A stretch of 64,000 bases of DNA from Streptomyces sp. HM190 (GTDB lineage Bacteria > Actinomycetota > Actinomycetes > Streptomycetales > Streptomycetaceae), in assembly GCF_009857135.1 (NCBI RefSeq), contig NZ_CP047318.1, forward strand, positions 3,286,001-3,350,000, written 5' to 3'. A program made the translations under genes and the position numbers. This document shows, piece after piece, positions 35,637 through 43,950 of this stretch; the stretch's first letter is position 1; the number at the start of each line of letters is the position of its first letter. The notes beneath the pieces are model-generated. The model had not been told where the DNA came from. It worked only from the letters and a program-made list of their open reading frames with translations, and searched no databases.

Positions 35637-35714
35637 TCATCGCTGGACAATCTGCACAGTCATCACCCCATACTCGGGCTGGTTCTGTACAGGATGCTCA
35701 CTCCGGGAGGGCTC

Positions 35715-36197
35715 ATGGCGATCGATCATCTGGACGGGCGGCTGATCGTGCTGCTGGCGCGCGAGCCGCGCATCGGGGTGCTGGAGATGTCGCGGCGGCT
35801 GGGGGTCGCGCGGGGCACGGTGCAGGCGCGGCTGGACCGGCTTCAGTCGAATGGAGTCATCCGCGGGTTCGGGCCCCAGGTGGACCCGGCGGCGCTCGGC
35901 TACCCGGTGACGGCGTTCGCGACGCTGCAGATCCGGCAGGGCCAAGGCGCGGACGTGCGGGCGCACTTGACGACCGTGCCGGAGGTGCTGGAGCTGCACA
36001 CGACGACCGGCAGCGGCGACATGCTGTGCCGGCTGGTGGCCCGTTCGAACGCCGATCTCCAGCGGGTGATCGACCGGGTCGTCGGTTTTGATGGCATCGT
36101 CCGGGCCGCCACGGCGATCGTCATGGAGAACCCCGTTCCACTGCGGATCATCCCGCTGGTGGAGCAGGCGGCGGAGGACCGGGAGACGACGACGTAG
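35715..36197 (+). CDS. Lrp/AsnC-family regulator of hpd
   Basis: A 160-residue Lrp/AsnC protein: N-terminal helix-turn-helix 'LEMSRRLGVARGTVQARLDRLQSNGVI' (in parts: RRLGVARGTVQARLDRL) and a C-terminal RAM ligand domain. GGGAGGG precedes ATG 35715. It is divergent from hpd and should control it, like the Lrp-type activator described next to hpd in S. coelicolor (HpdA, from memory). The 123-bp shared promoter region has CTGCACAG and CTGTACAG elements that could be half sites. Tyrosine or a breakdown product is the likely effector. Confidence 0.88.
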   Translation: MAIDHLDGRLIVLLAREPRIGVLEMSRRLGVARGTVQARLDRLQSNGVIRGFGPQVDPAALGYPVTAFATLQIRQGQGADVRAHLTTVPEVLELHTTTGSGDMLCRLVARSNADLQRVIDRVVGFDGIVRAATAIVMENPVPLRIIPLVEQAAEDRETTT

Positions 36198-36217
36198 CCG
36201 AACTGGGGGTGCGTGCG

Positions 36218-36865
36218 GTGGGTTTCTGGGACTACGTGGGCAGCTACCGCGAGAAGCTGCTGTTCGACGCGTACCAGCACGCCAGTGCCGTCCTGCAGTG
36301 CGTGGTCGTGGCGACGGTCGCCGGGGTGGCGATCGGCGTCGTCACCTACCGGCGGGAGTGGGCCGCAGGACTGGCCACCACCACGACCTCGGCCCTGCTC
36401 ACCGTCCCCTCCCTCGCGATGATCGGCCTGCTGATCCCGGTGGTGGGGCTGGGCGTGGCCCCCACGGTGATCGCGCTGACCCTGTACGGGCTGCTGCCGG
36501 TCGTGCGGAACGCGATCGTGGGGCTGCGCGGGGTCGATCCGGCGCTGGTGGACGCGGCGAAGGGCATCGGGATGTCCCGGGCGCGCCGGCTGCTGCGGGT
36601 GGAGCTGCCGCTCGCCTGGCCGCCGATCCTCACCGGCGTCCGGGTCGCCACGCAGCTGCTGATGGGCATCGCCGCGATCGCCGCGTACGCCTCCGGGCCG
36701 GGCCTCGGCAACGAGATCTTCCGCGGCATCGCCTCCCTGGGCAGCGCCAACGCGCTCAACCAGGTGCTCGCGGGCACGCTCGGCATCGTCGTCCTCGCCC
36801 TGCTGTTCGACGCCGCGTACGTCCTGCTCGGGCGGCTGACGATCCCGAGGGGGATCCGTGGCTGA
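36218..36865 (+). CDS. Glycine betaine/choline-type ABC transporter permease
   Basis: A 215-residue membrane subunit of an Opu-type osmoprotectant importer with five to six helices. The EAA loop is 'GLRGVDPALVDAAKGIGMSRARRLLRVELPLAWPPI' (key: AAKGIGM...L..VELPLAWP). GTG 36218 is preferred because GGGGGT lies seven bases before it; GTG 36209 is possible. It overlaps the ATPase gene by 8 bp. First gene of a four-gene operon permease-ATPase-permease-binding protein, as in opuC. Confidence 0.9.
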   Translation: MGFWDYVGSYREKLLFDAYQHASAVLQCVVVATVAGVAIGVVTYRREWAAGLATTTTSALLTVPSLAMIGLLIPVVGLGVAPTVIALTLYGLLPVVRNAIVGLRGVDPALVDAAKGIGMSRARRLLRVELPLAWPPILTGVRVATQLLMGIAAIAAYASGPGLGNEIFRGIASLGSANALNQVLAGTLGIVVLALLFDAAYVLLGRLTIPRGIRG

Positions 36866-38111
36866 CACCGGCGCCGCCATCGAGCTGGTCGGCCTCACCA
36901 AGCGCTACCCGGGCGACCGTCAGCCCTCCGTCGACGGCGTCACCCTGCGCGTCGACGCCGGCGAGACGGTCGTGTTCGTGGGGCCCTCGGGGTGCGGCAA
37001 GTCGACCACACTCAAGATGATCAACAGGTTGATCGAGCCGTCCAGTGGCTCCGTCCGGATCAACGGTGAGGACGTCACCGGACTTGATCCGGTCGAGCTG
37101 CGCCGCGGGATCGGCTACGCCATCCAGTCGTCCGGTCTCTTCCCGCACCTGACGGTCGCCCAGAACATCGCCCTGGTGCCGCGGATGGCCGGCTGGTCCG
37201 GGCGGCGGGTCAGGGCGCGGGTCACGGAGATGCTGGAGCTGGTGGGGCTCGACCCCGGCGAGTTCCGCGACCGGTATCCGCGCCGGCTGTCCGGGGGCCA
37301 GCAGCAGCGGGTGGGCGTGGCGCGGGCGCTGGCCGCCGATCCGCCGGTGCTGCTGATGGACGAGCCGTTCGGCGCGGTGGACCCGGTGACCCGCGGCCAT
37401 CTCCAGGACGAGCTGCTCCGGCTCCAGCGCGAGCTGCGCAAGACCATCGTGTTCGTCACCCATGACGTCGACGAGGCGATCAAACTCGGCGACCGGATCG
37501 CGGTCCTCGGGGAGCGGTCGCGGATCGCCCAGTTCGACACCCCGGAGGCGATCCTCGCCCACCCCGCCGACGCGTTCGTCTCCGGTTTCGTCGGCTCCGG
37601 CGCGGCCCTGAAGCGGCTCGACCTGACCCGGCTGAGGGACCTGGGCGTCCCCGGCTGCCCGACGGCGCACCAGGGGGAGCCGCTCCCCCAGGTCCGGGCC
37701 CGGCTGCGGGCGAGCGCCACCGACGAGATGCTGCTGCTGGACCGGCGCGGACGGCCCGTCAGATGGCTGCGGCGCGACGACCTGACCCACGCCGAGGGGC
37801 CGCTCACGGAGGCCGGCACCCCGGTCGGCGGGACGGTCACCAGGGACGCCACGCTCCGGGAGGCCCTGGAGGCGGTGCTGACGGACAGCACCGGCCGGGT
37901 CGCGGTCACCGGCCCGAACGGCGTGTACGCGGGCGCCGTCCGCCTGGAGGGCCTGCTCGGCACCGTCCGCGGACTGCTGGCCGCCGACCGCGGGCGCGCG
38001 CGCGAGCACCGGCGGGAACGGGAGTCGACCCGGCCCGAGCCCACGCCGCCGGAAGCGGAGGGTGCCACGGCGGGGCGTGCGGAGGGCGACGCCGTGGGGA
38101 GCGCGGGATGA
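36858..38111 (+). CDS. Opu-type ABC transporter ATP-binding protein with CBS region
   Basis: A 417-residue ATPase. Walker A 'GPSGCGKSTTLKMI', Q-loop 'IGYAIQSSGLFPHLTV', signature 'RLSGGQQQRVGVARALA' and Walker B 'VLLMDEPFGAVDPVTR' are intact. After the ATPase domain (~240 residues) a ~140-residue CBS-like region senses ionic strength in OpuCA relatives, followed by a ~40-residue charged tail. GTG start at 36858. The last bases overlap the next ATG (ATGA). Energises uptake of glycine betaine, carnitine or choline; the exact solute is not known. Confidence 0.93.
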   Translation: MADTGAAIELVGLTKRYPGDRQPSVDGVTLRVDAGETVVFVGPSGCGKSTTLKMINRLIEPSSGSVRINGEDVTGLDPVELRRGIGYAIQSSGLFPHLTVAQNIALVPRMAGWSGRRVRARVTEMLELVGLDPGEFRDRYPRRLSGGQQQRVGVARALAADPPVLLMDEPFGAVDPVTRGHLQDELLRLQRELRKTIVFVTHDVDEAIKLGDRIAVLGERSRIAQFDTPEAILAHPADAFVSGFVGSGAALKRLDLTRLRDLGVPGCPTAHQGEPLPQVRARLRASATDEMLLLDRRGRPVRWLRRDDLTHAEGPLTEAGTPVGGTVTRDATLREALEAVLTDSTGRVAVTGPNGVYAGAVRLEGLLGTVRGLLAADRGRAREHRRERESTRPEPTPPEAEGATAGRAEGDAVGSAG

Positions 38112-39004
38112 GCGCGCCGCCGGACGCGGCGGCGGACGCCGCGTCGACCGCCGCCGGCGCCCCCGACGCGTCCGGGTTGGCCCGCTCGTCCGGGCCCGCG
38201 GCCGGGGGCTCCGGGCACCCTGCCGGAGCCCCCGGCGAGGGCCCTCCCCCGTACGGGGCCCGTCCTTCGCGGATCAGCACGCGGAAGCTGACCGTGCTGC
38301 CGAGCCTCCTGGTGGTCGTCCTCCTCGGCACCTGGCTCTGGTTCCGGCAGGCCGAGCTGGACGCGATCTCCGCGAACGCCCTGGCGAACGGGCAGGTGTG
38401 GCTGGCCCTGCGGCAGCACATCGCGCTCACCGCCCTCTCCACGTTCTTCGTGCTGCTCATCGCGGTCCCGCTGGGTGTGCTGCTGACCCGGCGGAGGTTC
38501 CGCGCGGCGACGCCCTTCGTCCGGGCCGTCGCCAACGCGGGGCAGGCCACGCCCGCGATCGGCCTGCTGGCACTGCTGGTGATCTGGCTCGGCATCGGGC
38601 GGACGGCGGCCCTGATCGGCATGATCGCCTACGCCGTCCTGCCGGTCCTGTCGAACACGATGGCCGGTCTCCGGGCGAACGACCCGACGCTCCTCGAAGC
38701 CGCCCGCGGCATAGGCATGTCACCCGCGGAGGTGCTCGTCCGGGTGGAACTCCCGCTGGCCGTGCCGCTGATCCTCGCGGGCGTCCGCACCGCCCTCGTC
38801 CTGAACGTCGGCACGGCCACCCTCGCCGCCTTCGGCGGGGGCGGCGGCCTCGGCGTACTGATCACCACCGGCATCACCAACCAGCGCATGCCCGTCCTCG
38901 TCCTGGGCTCGGTCCTCACGGTGGCGCTGGCCCTGCTGGTGGACTGGCTGGCCTCGCTCGCGGAGGTGCTGCTGCGGCCGCGGGGCCTTCAGGAGGGCCC
39001 GTGA
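38108..39004 (+). CDS. Opu-type ABC transporter permease, second subunit
   Basis: A 298-residue permease with a ~60-residue Ala/Gly/Pro-rich N-terminal extension not usual in the family, then 'KLTVLPSLLVVVLLGTWLWF' and five further helices. EAA loop: 'GLRANDPTLLEAARGIGMSPAEVLVRVELPLAVPLI' (key: EAARGIGM...RVELPLAVP). 'GNVGTATLAAFGGGGGLG' region is typical of OpuCB/CD. Starts within the stop of the ATPase gene (ATGA) and overlaps the binding-protein start (GTGA). Confidence 0.92.
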   Translation: MSAPPDAAADAASTAAGAPDASGLARSSGPAAGGSGHPAGAPGEGPPPYGARPSRISTRKLTVLPSLLVVVLLGTWLWFRQAELDAISANALANGQVWLALRQHIALTALSTFFVLLIAVPLGVLLTRRRFRAATPFVRAVANAGQATPAIGLLALLVIWLGIGRTAALIGMIAYAVLPVLSNTMAGLRANDPTLLEAARGIGMSPAEVLVRVELPLAVPLILAGVRTALVLNVGTATLAAFGGGGGLGVLITTGITNQRMPVLVLGSVLTVALALLVDWLASLAEVLLRPRGLQEGP

Positions 39005-40035
39005 GGCGGGGCGGGTCGGCGCCGCGTGCGGCCGTCCTGCTCTGCGCGCTGCTGGCGGTCACCGGGTGCGGGCTGACCAGCGGCTCCCCCATGACCGACG
39101 ACGTGCGGCCGGGCTCCGTCGGACGGGGCCGGCCTCTGGAGGGCGCCGAGCTGACCGTGACGTCGAAGGACTTCACGGAGAACCTGATCCTCGGGGCGGT
39201 CATGGGCATCGCCTTCCAGGCGGCCGGCGCGGAGGTGGTCGACCGGACCGGCATCCAGGGGTCCTTCGGCGCCCGGGAGGCGGTGCGCAGCGGGGAGGCG
39301 GACGCCATGTACGAGTACACGGGCACCGCCTGGATCACGTACCAGGGCAACAGCGCCCCCATCGCCGATCCGCGCCGGCAGTGGGAGGCGGTGCGCGCGG
39401 CGGACCTGCGGAACGGGGTGACCTGGCTGCCGCCGTCGGCCCTGGACAACACGTACGCGCTCGCCCTGAACCGCGCCAACGCCGACCGGTACGGCACGAG
39501 GAACCTCTCCGAGGTGGCCGCCCTCGCGGCGCGGGACCCGGGCGCCGTCACCCTGTGCGTGGAGGGCGAGTTCGCCAACCGCGCGGACGGACTGCCGGGC
39601 CTGCAGAAGGCGTACGGCATGAGCCTGCCCGCCGGGAACATCGCCCAGATGGACACCGGCATCATCTACACGCAGGCGGCGAAGGGCAGTTGCGTGTACG
39701 GGGAGGTGTACACCACCGACGGGCGCATCGCGTCGATGCGGCTCGCCGTGATGGAGGACGACCGGCGGTTCTTCCCGCACTACAACGCGGCGCCCGAGAT
39801 CAACTCCGCGACCCTGCGGAAGTGGCCGGGGATCGCCGGCGTCCTGGCGCCCGTCACGGCGAGGCTGGACAACGACGTGGCCCGGAAGCTGAACGCCAGG
39901 GTCGACGTGGAGGGGGAGGATCCGCACGAGGTGGCGTTGGAGTGGATGGTGGCGGAGGGGTTCGTCACGTGCGGCGCGGGCAGGGCGGCTCGTAGTCGAG
40001 GCGGGGGAAGCGGCGGGCCCACTGGGTGCGGCTGA
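39001..40035 (+). CDS. Osmoprotectant-binding lipoprotein
   Basis: A 344-residue substrate-binding lipoprotein of the OpuCC/ProX kind. Signal peptide 'APRAAVLLCALLAVTGC' with lipobox VTGC (Cys about residue 22). The mature part shows 'VTSKDFTENLILGAVMG', 'ADAMYEYTGTAW' and 'NTYALALNRANAD', typical of quaternary-amine-binding proteins. The last ~24 residues (after 'MVAEGFV') have poor third-position GC and overlap a GC-biased antisense ORF, so the original stop has probably been lost and the tail is read-through. GTG start overlaps the previous stop. Confidence 0.9.
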   Translation: MRRGGSAPRAAVLLCALLAVTGCGLTSGSPMTDDVRPGSVGRGRPLEGAELTVTSKDFTENLILGAVMGIAFQAAGAEVVDRTGIQGSFGAREAVRSGEADAMYEYTGTAWITYQGNSAPIADPRRQWEAVRAADLRNGVTWLPPSALDNTYALALNRANADRYGTRNLSEVAALAARDPGAVTLCVEGEFANRADGLPGLQKAYGMSLPAGNIAQMDTGIIYTQAAKGSCVYGEVYTTDGRIASMRLAVMEDDRRFFPHYNAAPEINSATLRKWPGIAGVLAPVTARLDNDVARKLNARVDVEGEDPHEVALEWMVAEGFVTCGAGRAARSRGGGSGGPTGCG

Positions 40036-40108
40036 TGGTGCCGTGGGCGTCGGCGAGCGCCCGGTCGAGGTCGGTGTACCAGATCTGCACGCTGTAGTGG
40101 GCGGTCAC
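39965..40108 (-). CDS. Possible gene fragment, antisense to the binding-protein tail
   Basis: A 47-codon ORF from GTG 40108, reading 'YSVQIWYTDLDRALADAHG' and ending 'DYEPPCPRRT'. Almost every codon ends in G or C, unlike the overlapping plus-strand tail, so this strand seems to be the one under coding selection. It ends next to another fragment starting on the opposite strand at 40110. No family recognised; could be a small intact gene or the 3' remnant of a larger one. Confidence 0.45.
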   Translation of the reverse strand: MTAHYSVQIWYTDLDRALADAHGTISRTQWARRFPRLDYEPPCPRRT

Positions 40109-40109
40109 C

Positions 40110-40310
40110 GTGAGGAATGCTGCTGGTGGCGGCCGCATCGAGGGCCTGGTCACCGCCCACCCCCGCACCCTGCTGCGGGGCACCGCCTGGGGCAGCGAGG
40201 ACGACAGCCATGTGGCGCAGCTGTACGGCGGCCATGTCATTCCCGGGTCGACGCTCGACGACCTCAACCTGTCGTTGAGCCAGTGGAACACCGAGGCGGG
40301 CTGGCCCTAA
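40110..40310 (+). pseudogene. 3' fragment of an unidentified gene
   Basis: 66 codons reading 'RIEGLVTAHPRTLLRGTAWG', 'DDSHVAQLYGGHV' and ending 'SQWNTEAGWP' with a TAA stop, rare in this genome. GC-biased codons begin only at about 40128, and no ribosome binding site precedes, so the 5' part of the original gene appears to be missing. The parent family is not recognised. Confidence 0.5.
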
Positions 40311-40366
40311 CGCCTCATGCAGTTCCGGGTGCGCGGCCCCGCCTCCTGAACGGCGGCCGGTCCGGG

Positions 40367-41167
40367 TCAGCAGCTCGGGACGGACCCCTTGCCCGTCTCC
40401 AGGGCCACCAGGGAGCTGACCGCGTTCTTCAGCGTGGTCACCGGGATGAGCCTGAGCCCCTTCGGCAGCTCGGCCTTCGCGTCGGCGCACTCGGCCCTGG
40501 GCACCAGGAAGACCGTGGCGCCGTCACGGCGGGCGGCCTGGGTCTTGAGGGGCACGCCGCCGACGGCGCCGACCTTGCCGGAGCTGTCGATGGTCCCCGT
40601 ACCGGCGATGACCCGGCCGCCGGTGAGGTCGCCGCCGGTGCCGTCGCCGTCGAGCTTGTCGACGATGCCGAGGGAGAACAGCAGACCGGCGCTGGGGCCG
40701 CCGACGTCGGCGAGCCGCAGGGTGACCTTGACGTCGTCGGCGTCCTCACCGAGGTAGGCGAGGGCCGCCTCGGTGGCCGTGTCCTGGGACTTCTTCATCT
40801 CGGCCGCGTTGTACTCCTCGATCTCCTTCACGGACTCGCCGCTCGGGTAGACCGCGTCGCGCGGCATGACGGCCCGGTCGGCGCGGAACCAGTTGTCGAG
40901 CACGTCGCCGAGGCCGACGTCGGCGTCGGGGCCGGTGGCCACGATGGTCGTCATGCGCAGTTCGCCGGTGGTCCGCCGGGTCGGGGCGCCGGAGACGGTG
41001 ATCACCGGCTCGCCCTTGTTCTCGCCGAGGACGTTCGCCGTCATGCCGGGCTGCGCGATGGTGAACGGCAACGGCGCGAACGCGACCGTCGCGAGCAGCC
41101 CCACGACGGGCACGGCACAGACGGCCACGGCGGCGGGACGCGAAAGACGGGAGAGGCGAGAGAGCAC
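40367..41167 (-). CDS. Membrane-anchored Lon-domain (S16) peptidase
   Basis: A 266-residue protein with a basic N-terminus and one membrane helix or signal anchor (AAVAVCAVPVVGLLATVAFAPL, ~11-32). The C-terminal part is a Lon proteolytic domain: catalytic Ser in 'GGPSAGLLFSLGIVD' and Lys in 'TIDSSGKVGAVGGVPLKTQAA'. A full PDZ domain, often present in YlbL-type relatives, is reduced or absent. It should act outside the membrane or be tethered to it; substrates unknown. The protein ends with a free cysteine two residues from the C-terminus region (SVPSC). Confidence 0.88.
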   Translation of the reverse strand: MLSRLSRLSRPAAVAVCAVPVVGLLATVAFAPLPFTIAQPGMTANVLGENKGEPVITVSGAPTRRTTGELRMTTIVATGPDADVGLGDVLDNWFRADRAVMPRDAVYPSGESVKEIEEYNAAEMKKSQDTATEAALAYLGEDADDVKVTLRLADVGGPSAGLLFSLGIVDKLDGDGTGGDLTGGRVIAGTGTIDSSGKVGAVGGVPLKTQAARRDGATVFLVPRAECADAKAELPKGLRLIPVTTLKNAVSSLVALETGKGSVPSC

Positions 41168-41242
41168 GGGGTCAATCTAACGCGACGCGTGGTTCCGGCC
41201 GGGGGGTGGTGGGGGGGGCGGGCCCGGCCGGGGTGCCGGAAC

Positions 41243-41761
41243 TCACTTCCCTTCGGCGTCCTCGAAGACCGCGAGCATCTGGGTGAGCACATGCACACAG
41301 GTGTCGATGTCCGCGCCGGTGATGTCGCCCCCGACCCGCGCCATCAGTCGGCTCTCCCGGGCGATGAGGTCGTCGATGGCGGTGCGTCCGGCGTCCGTCA
41401 GCCGGATCAGGGACGACCGCTGGTGGGCCGGGTTGGGGACGGCCTCGACGAGGTCGCCGTCCGCCGCCTCGTTGACCATCCGCTGCACGAACTGCCGGCT
41501 CACCGCCAGGGTCCGCCCCATCTGCGGCACGGTCAGGGGTCCCCTGGCCCGCAGCAGCTCCAGTACGGCCCGTACGCCGATGGAGAGCCCCACGGTCGGC
41601 GCCTTCAGCTCCACGGCCTTGGTGACCCGGCGGTACAGGGGGCCGAGGACGGCGAACACCTCGTACAGCCGCCCGGCGAGGACCTCCGGCGGAAGCGGCC
41701 GGTCCTGGTCGGTGGTGCGGGCGGCCGTACCGGTCTCGTTGTCGCTCTCGTTCTGTGTCAC
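41243..41761 (-). CDS. MarR-family regulator
   Basis: A 172-residue MarR protein with winged helix 'LTVPQMGRTLAVSRQFVQRMVNEAADGDLVEAV' (in parts: MGRTLAVSRQFVQRMVNEA) and the wing 'NPAHQRSSLIRLTDAGR'. GTG 41761 is chosen; an upstream in-frame ATG at 41800 would overlap operator sequences. Divergent from an alpha/beta hydrolase, with repeated operator-like elements between them, so it most likely represses both. The ligand is unknown. Confidence 0.9.
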   Translation of the reverse strand: MTQNESDNETGTAARTTDQDRPLPPEVLAGRLYEVFAVLGPLYRRVTKAVELKAPTVGLSIGVRAVLELLRARGPLTVPQMGRTLAVSRQFVQRMVNEAADGDLVEAVPNPAHQRSSLIRLTDAGRTAIDDLIARESRLMARVGGDITGADIDTCVHVLTQMLAVFEDAEGK

Positions 41762-41768
41762 CCGCCCA

Positions 41769-41820
41769 GGATGACACCTGGGTTGCCATTCCACTCGCAA
41801 GATGACACCTTAGTTGTCAT
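41769..41820. promoter_or_regulatory. Repeated operator between marR and hydrolase genes
   Basis: Two direct copies of a 22-bp element 30 bp apart: AGGATGACACCTGGGTTGCCAT and AAGATGACACCTTAGTTGTCAT (each quoted in two halves: ATGACACCTGGGTTG and ATGACACCTTAGTTG). The second contains a perfect ATGACA-N7-TGTCAT palindrome whose last two bases are the first two of the hydrolase ATG. Confidence 0.7.
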
Positions 41821-42691
41821 GACTGATGCCTCGCAGGTATGGCAGGTACACACGTTCGCATCCGACGACGGCCCGCTCGCCTACGGCGACACCGGCACGG
41901 GCCTCCCCCTGGTCCTGCTGCACGGCGGCTTCGCCGACCGCCGTATGTGGCGCGATCTCGTCCCGCCGCTCTCGGCCCACCACCGCGTGATCACACCGGA
42001 CGCGCGCGGCCACGGCGCCTCGGCCAACGCGAGCAGGCCGTTCCGGTTCACCGACGACCTCGCCGCGCTGCTGCGCCACCTCGACACCGGACCCGCCGTA
42101 CTGATCGGCATGTCGATGGGCGGGGGTATCGCGGTCGACACCGCGCTGGAGCATCCGGACCTCGTACGGGCCCTCGTCGTCAGCAACGTCGGCACCAGCG
42201 AGCCCGAGTTCACGGACCCCTGGACGAAGGACTCGGTCACCCGCTACTACGGCGCCCTGATGGCCGGGGACATCGAGACCTGGCTCGACGTCGCCACCGA
42301 GGCCGTCGTGGGCCCGTACCGGACCGTGGACGACGTGGACGCCGAGCTGGTGCGCCGCGTGCGGGAGATGAACCGCGCCACCGTCTCCAAGCACAGCCTC
42401 GGCGAGACGGACTGGCACGTCCCGGTGACGGACACCTGGGCGCGCGCCGCGGGCATCACCGTCCCGGTCCTCGCGGTCAACGGCGCCCTCGACGCCCCCG
42501 ACATCGTCGCCATGGCCGAACGCCTCACCACCACGGTCGCCGGTCCGGGCCGCGCCACGGCCATCGAGGGCACGGGCCACTACGCCGCCATGGAACAGCC
42601 GGAGACCTTCGCGAAGCTGGTCCTGGAGTGGCTGGAGACACTGGAGGCGCCCGGCACCCTGGAGGCAGCGCGGGGCGAGCGCCGAGCGTAG
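41819..42691 (+). CDS. Alpha/beta-fold hydrolase
   Basis: A 290-residue hydrolase of the alpha/beta fold. Oxyanion region 'LVLLHGGFADRRMW', nucleophile elbow 'IGMSMGGGIAV' (Ser), acid in 'VNGALDAPDIV' and His in 'IEGTGHYAAMEQPE'. ATG 41819 has no ribosome binding site and lies inside the operator palindrome, which suggests a leaderless transcript; a later start would remove conserved residues. Likely induced when the divergent MarR releases. Substrate not predictable. Confidence 0.88.
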   Translation: MTDASQVWQVHTFASDDGPLAYGDTGTGLPLVLLHGGFADRRMWRDLVPPLSAHHRVITPDARGHGASANASRPFRFTDDLAALLRHLDTGPAVLIGMSMGGGIAVDTALEHPDLVRALVVSNVGTSEPEFTDPWTKDSVTRYYGALMAGDIETWLDVATEAVVGPYRTVDDVDAELVRRVREMNRATVSKHSLGETDWHVPVTDTWARAAGITVPVLAVNGALDAPDIVAMAERLTTTVAGPGRATAIEGTGHYAAMEQPETFAKLVLEWLETLEAPGTLEAARGERRA

Positions 42692-42869
42692 GGCGGGCGG
42701 AGTCCCCGGAATCCTGGTCGCGGGGAGCCGACGCCAGGGGGCCGGGGCACGGGGAGCCGGGGTCACGGGGGTGCCTCGGCTCGGCCCGCCGCCCGGCGCC
42801 GGGCGCCCGCCGCACGTGTCAGCGGAGCGCCGCCCGCCCTCTCGGCCCGCTGTCGGCCCGCCGCCCGCG

Positions 42870-43511
42870 TCAGCGGAGCGCGTCGGCCACCTCTCGGGCC
42901 GCGTCCATCACACGCGGCCCCACCCGCTCCGGCACCGCGTCCGCCAGCATGACGACCCCGACGCTGCCCTCGACGCCGGTCACGCCGAGCAGGGGTGCCG
43001 CGGCGCCGCTCGCCCCGGCCTCCAGCTCACCGTGCGTGAGCGCGTACCCGGGCCAGTCCCCCGGCTGCTGACGGGCCGACAGGATCGCGCGTCCGGCGGC
43101 CCCCCGGTCCAGCGCATGACGGAATCCGGCCCGATAGGCGACGTGGTAGTCGGTCCACGTCGGCTCGACGACGGCCACGGCCAACGCTTCCGTGCCGTCG
43201 ACGAGGGTGAGGTGCGCGGTGGCACCGATGTCCTCCGCGAGCGACCGCAGCGCCGGCAGCGCGGCCTCCCGCACCAGCGGGTGCACCTGGCGGCCCAGGC
43301 GGAGCACACCGAGCCCGACCCGGGCACGTCCGCCCAGGTCACGCCGTACGAGAGAGTGCTGCTCCAGGGTGGCGAGCAGGCGGTACACGACGGTCCGGTT
43401 GACCCCGAGCTTGTTGGACAGTTCGGTGACGGTCAGCCCGTGGTCGGTGTCGGCGAGAAGTTTGAGGACACGCAGTCCCCGATCCAGCGTCTGAGAGGTC
43501 TCCGCGGTCAC
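42870..43511 (-). CDS. hpdR: IclR-family regulator (HpdR-type)
   Basis: A 213-residue IclR protein: helix-turn-helix 'LTVTELSNKLGVNRTVVYRLLATLEQH' (in parts: LSNKLGVNRTVVYRLL) and a C-terminal effector domain. GTG 43511 has AAGGAG eight bases upstream; GTG 43520 overlaps that site and is less likely. From memory, the S. coelicolor gene at this place is hpdR, an autoregulated IclR repressor affecting hpd. Effector and targets are inferred from that. Confidence 0.85.
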   Translation of the reverse strand: MTAETSQTLDRGLRVLKLLADTDHGLTVTELSNKLGVNRTVVYRLLATLEQHSLVRRDLGGRARVGLGVLRLGRQVHPLVREAALPALRSLAEDIGATAHLTLVDGTEALAVAVVEPTWTDYHVAYRAGFRHALDRGAAGRAILSARQQPGDWPGYALTHGELEAGASGAAAPLLGVTGVEGSVGVVMLADAVPERVGPRVMDAAREVADALR

Positions 43512-43835
43512 GACGCCCACTCCTTCGTGGTGAGGGCGGCGGCCCCCTTCGCGAGGGATGCGTCACCGGTCCCGTCGGCGACGCGCTACAGAGGCCGCCG
43601 ATCGGCTGGACCCGGTTGGCTTCCGGGCGGAGTCGCTTCACGGCTGCGCTCCGCGGCGGCGCTGCCACGGGGCGTTTGCGTAGCGGGACAGTAGACGAGC
43701 CGGTTCGCTGAGCGGAAGACTCCGTCCAGAATCCGGTCAAGGAGCGGTACGGACTACTTCGATTTGTCGCAAAATGTAGGGGCGCACCTCACCGGACACG
43801 CACCGCGTGCCGCCCGGCGCGCGGACATCCCCACA

Positions 43836-43919
43836 CGCCGTACGGGCGGCCGTCGTCCCCCACGCCCCGTACCCCCGCGCGCCGTACGGGCGGCCGTCGT
43901 CCCCCACGCCCCGTACCCC
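43836..43919. repeat. Direct duplication with 44-bp period
   Basis: A segment starting CGCCGTACGGGCGGCCGTCG recurs at 43880, identical for 40 bases. It lies in the 439-bp gap between the IclR gene and the 3' end of the helicase gene. No gene or clear terminator was seen in the rest of the gap (43512-43950). Confidence 0.9.
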
Positions 43920-43950
43920 GCGCGGCCGACGGTCCGGCCGCGTGCCGCCG

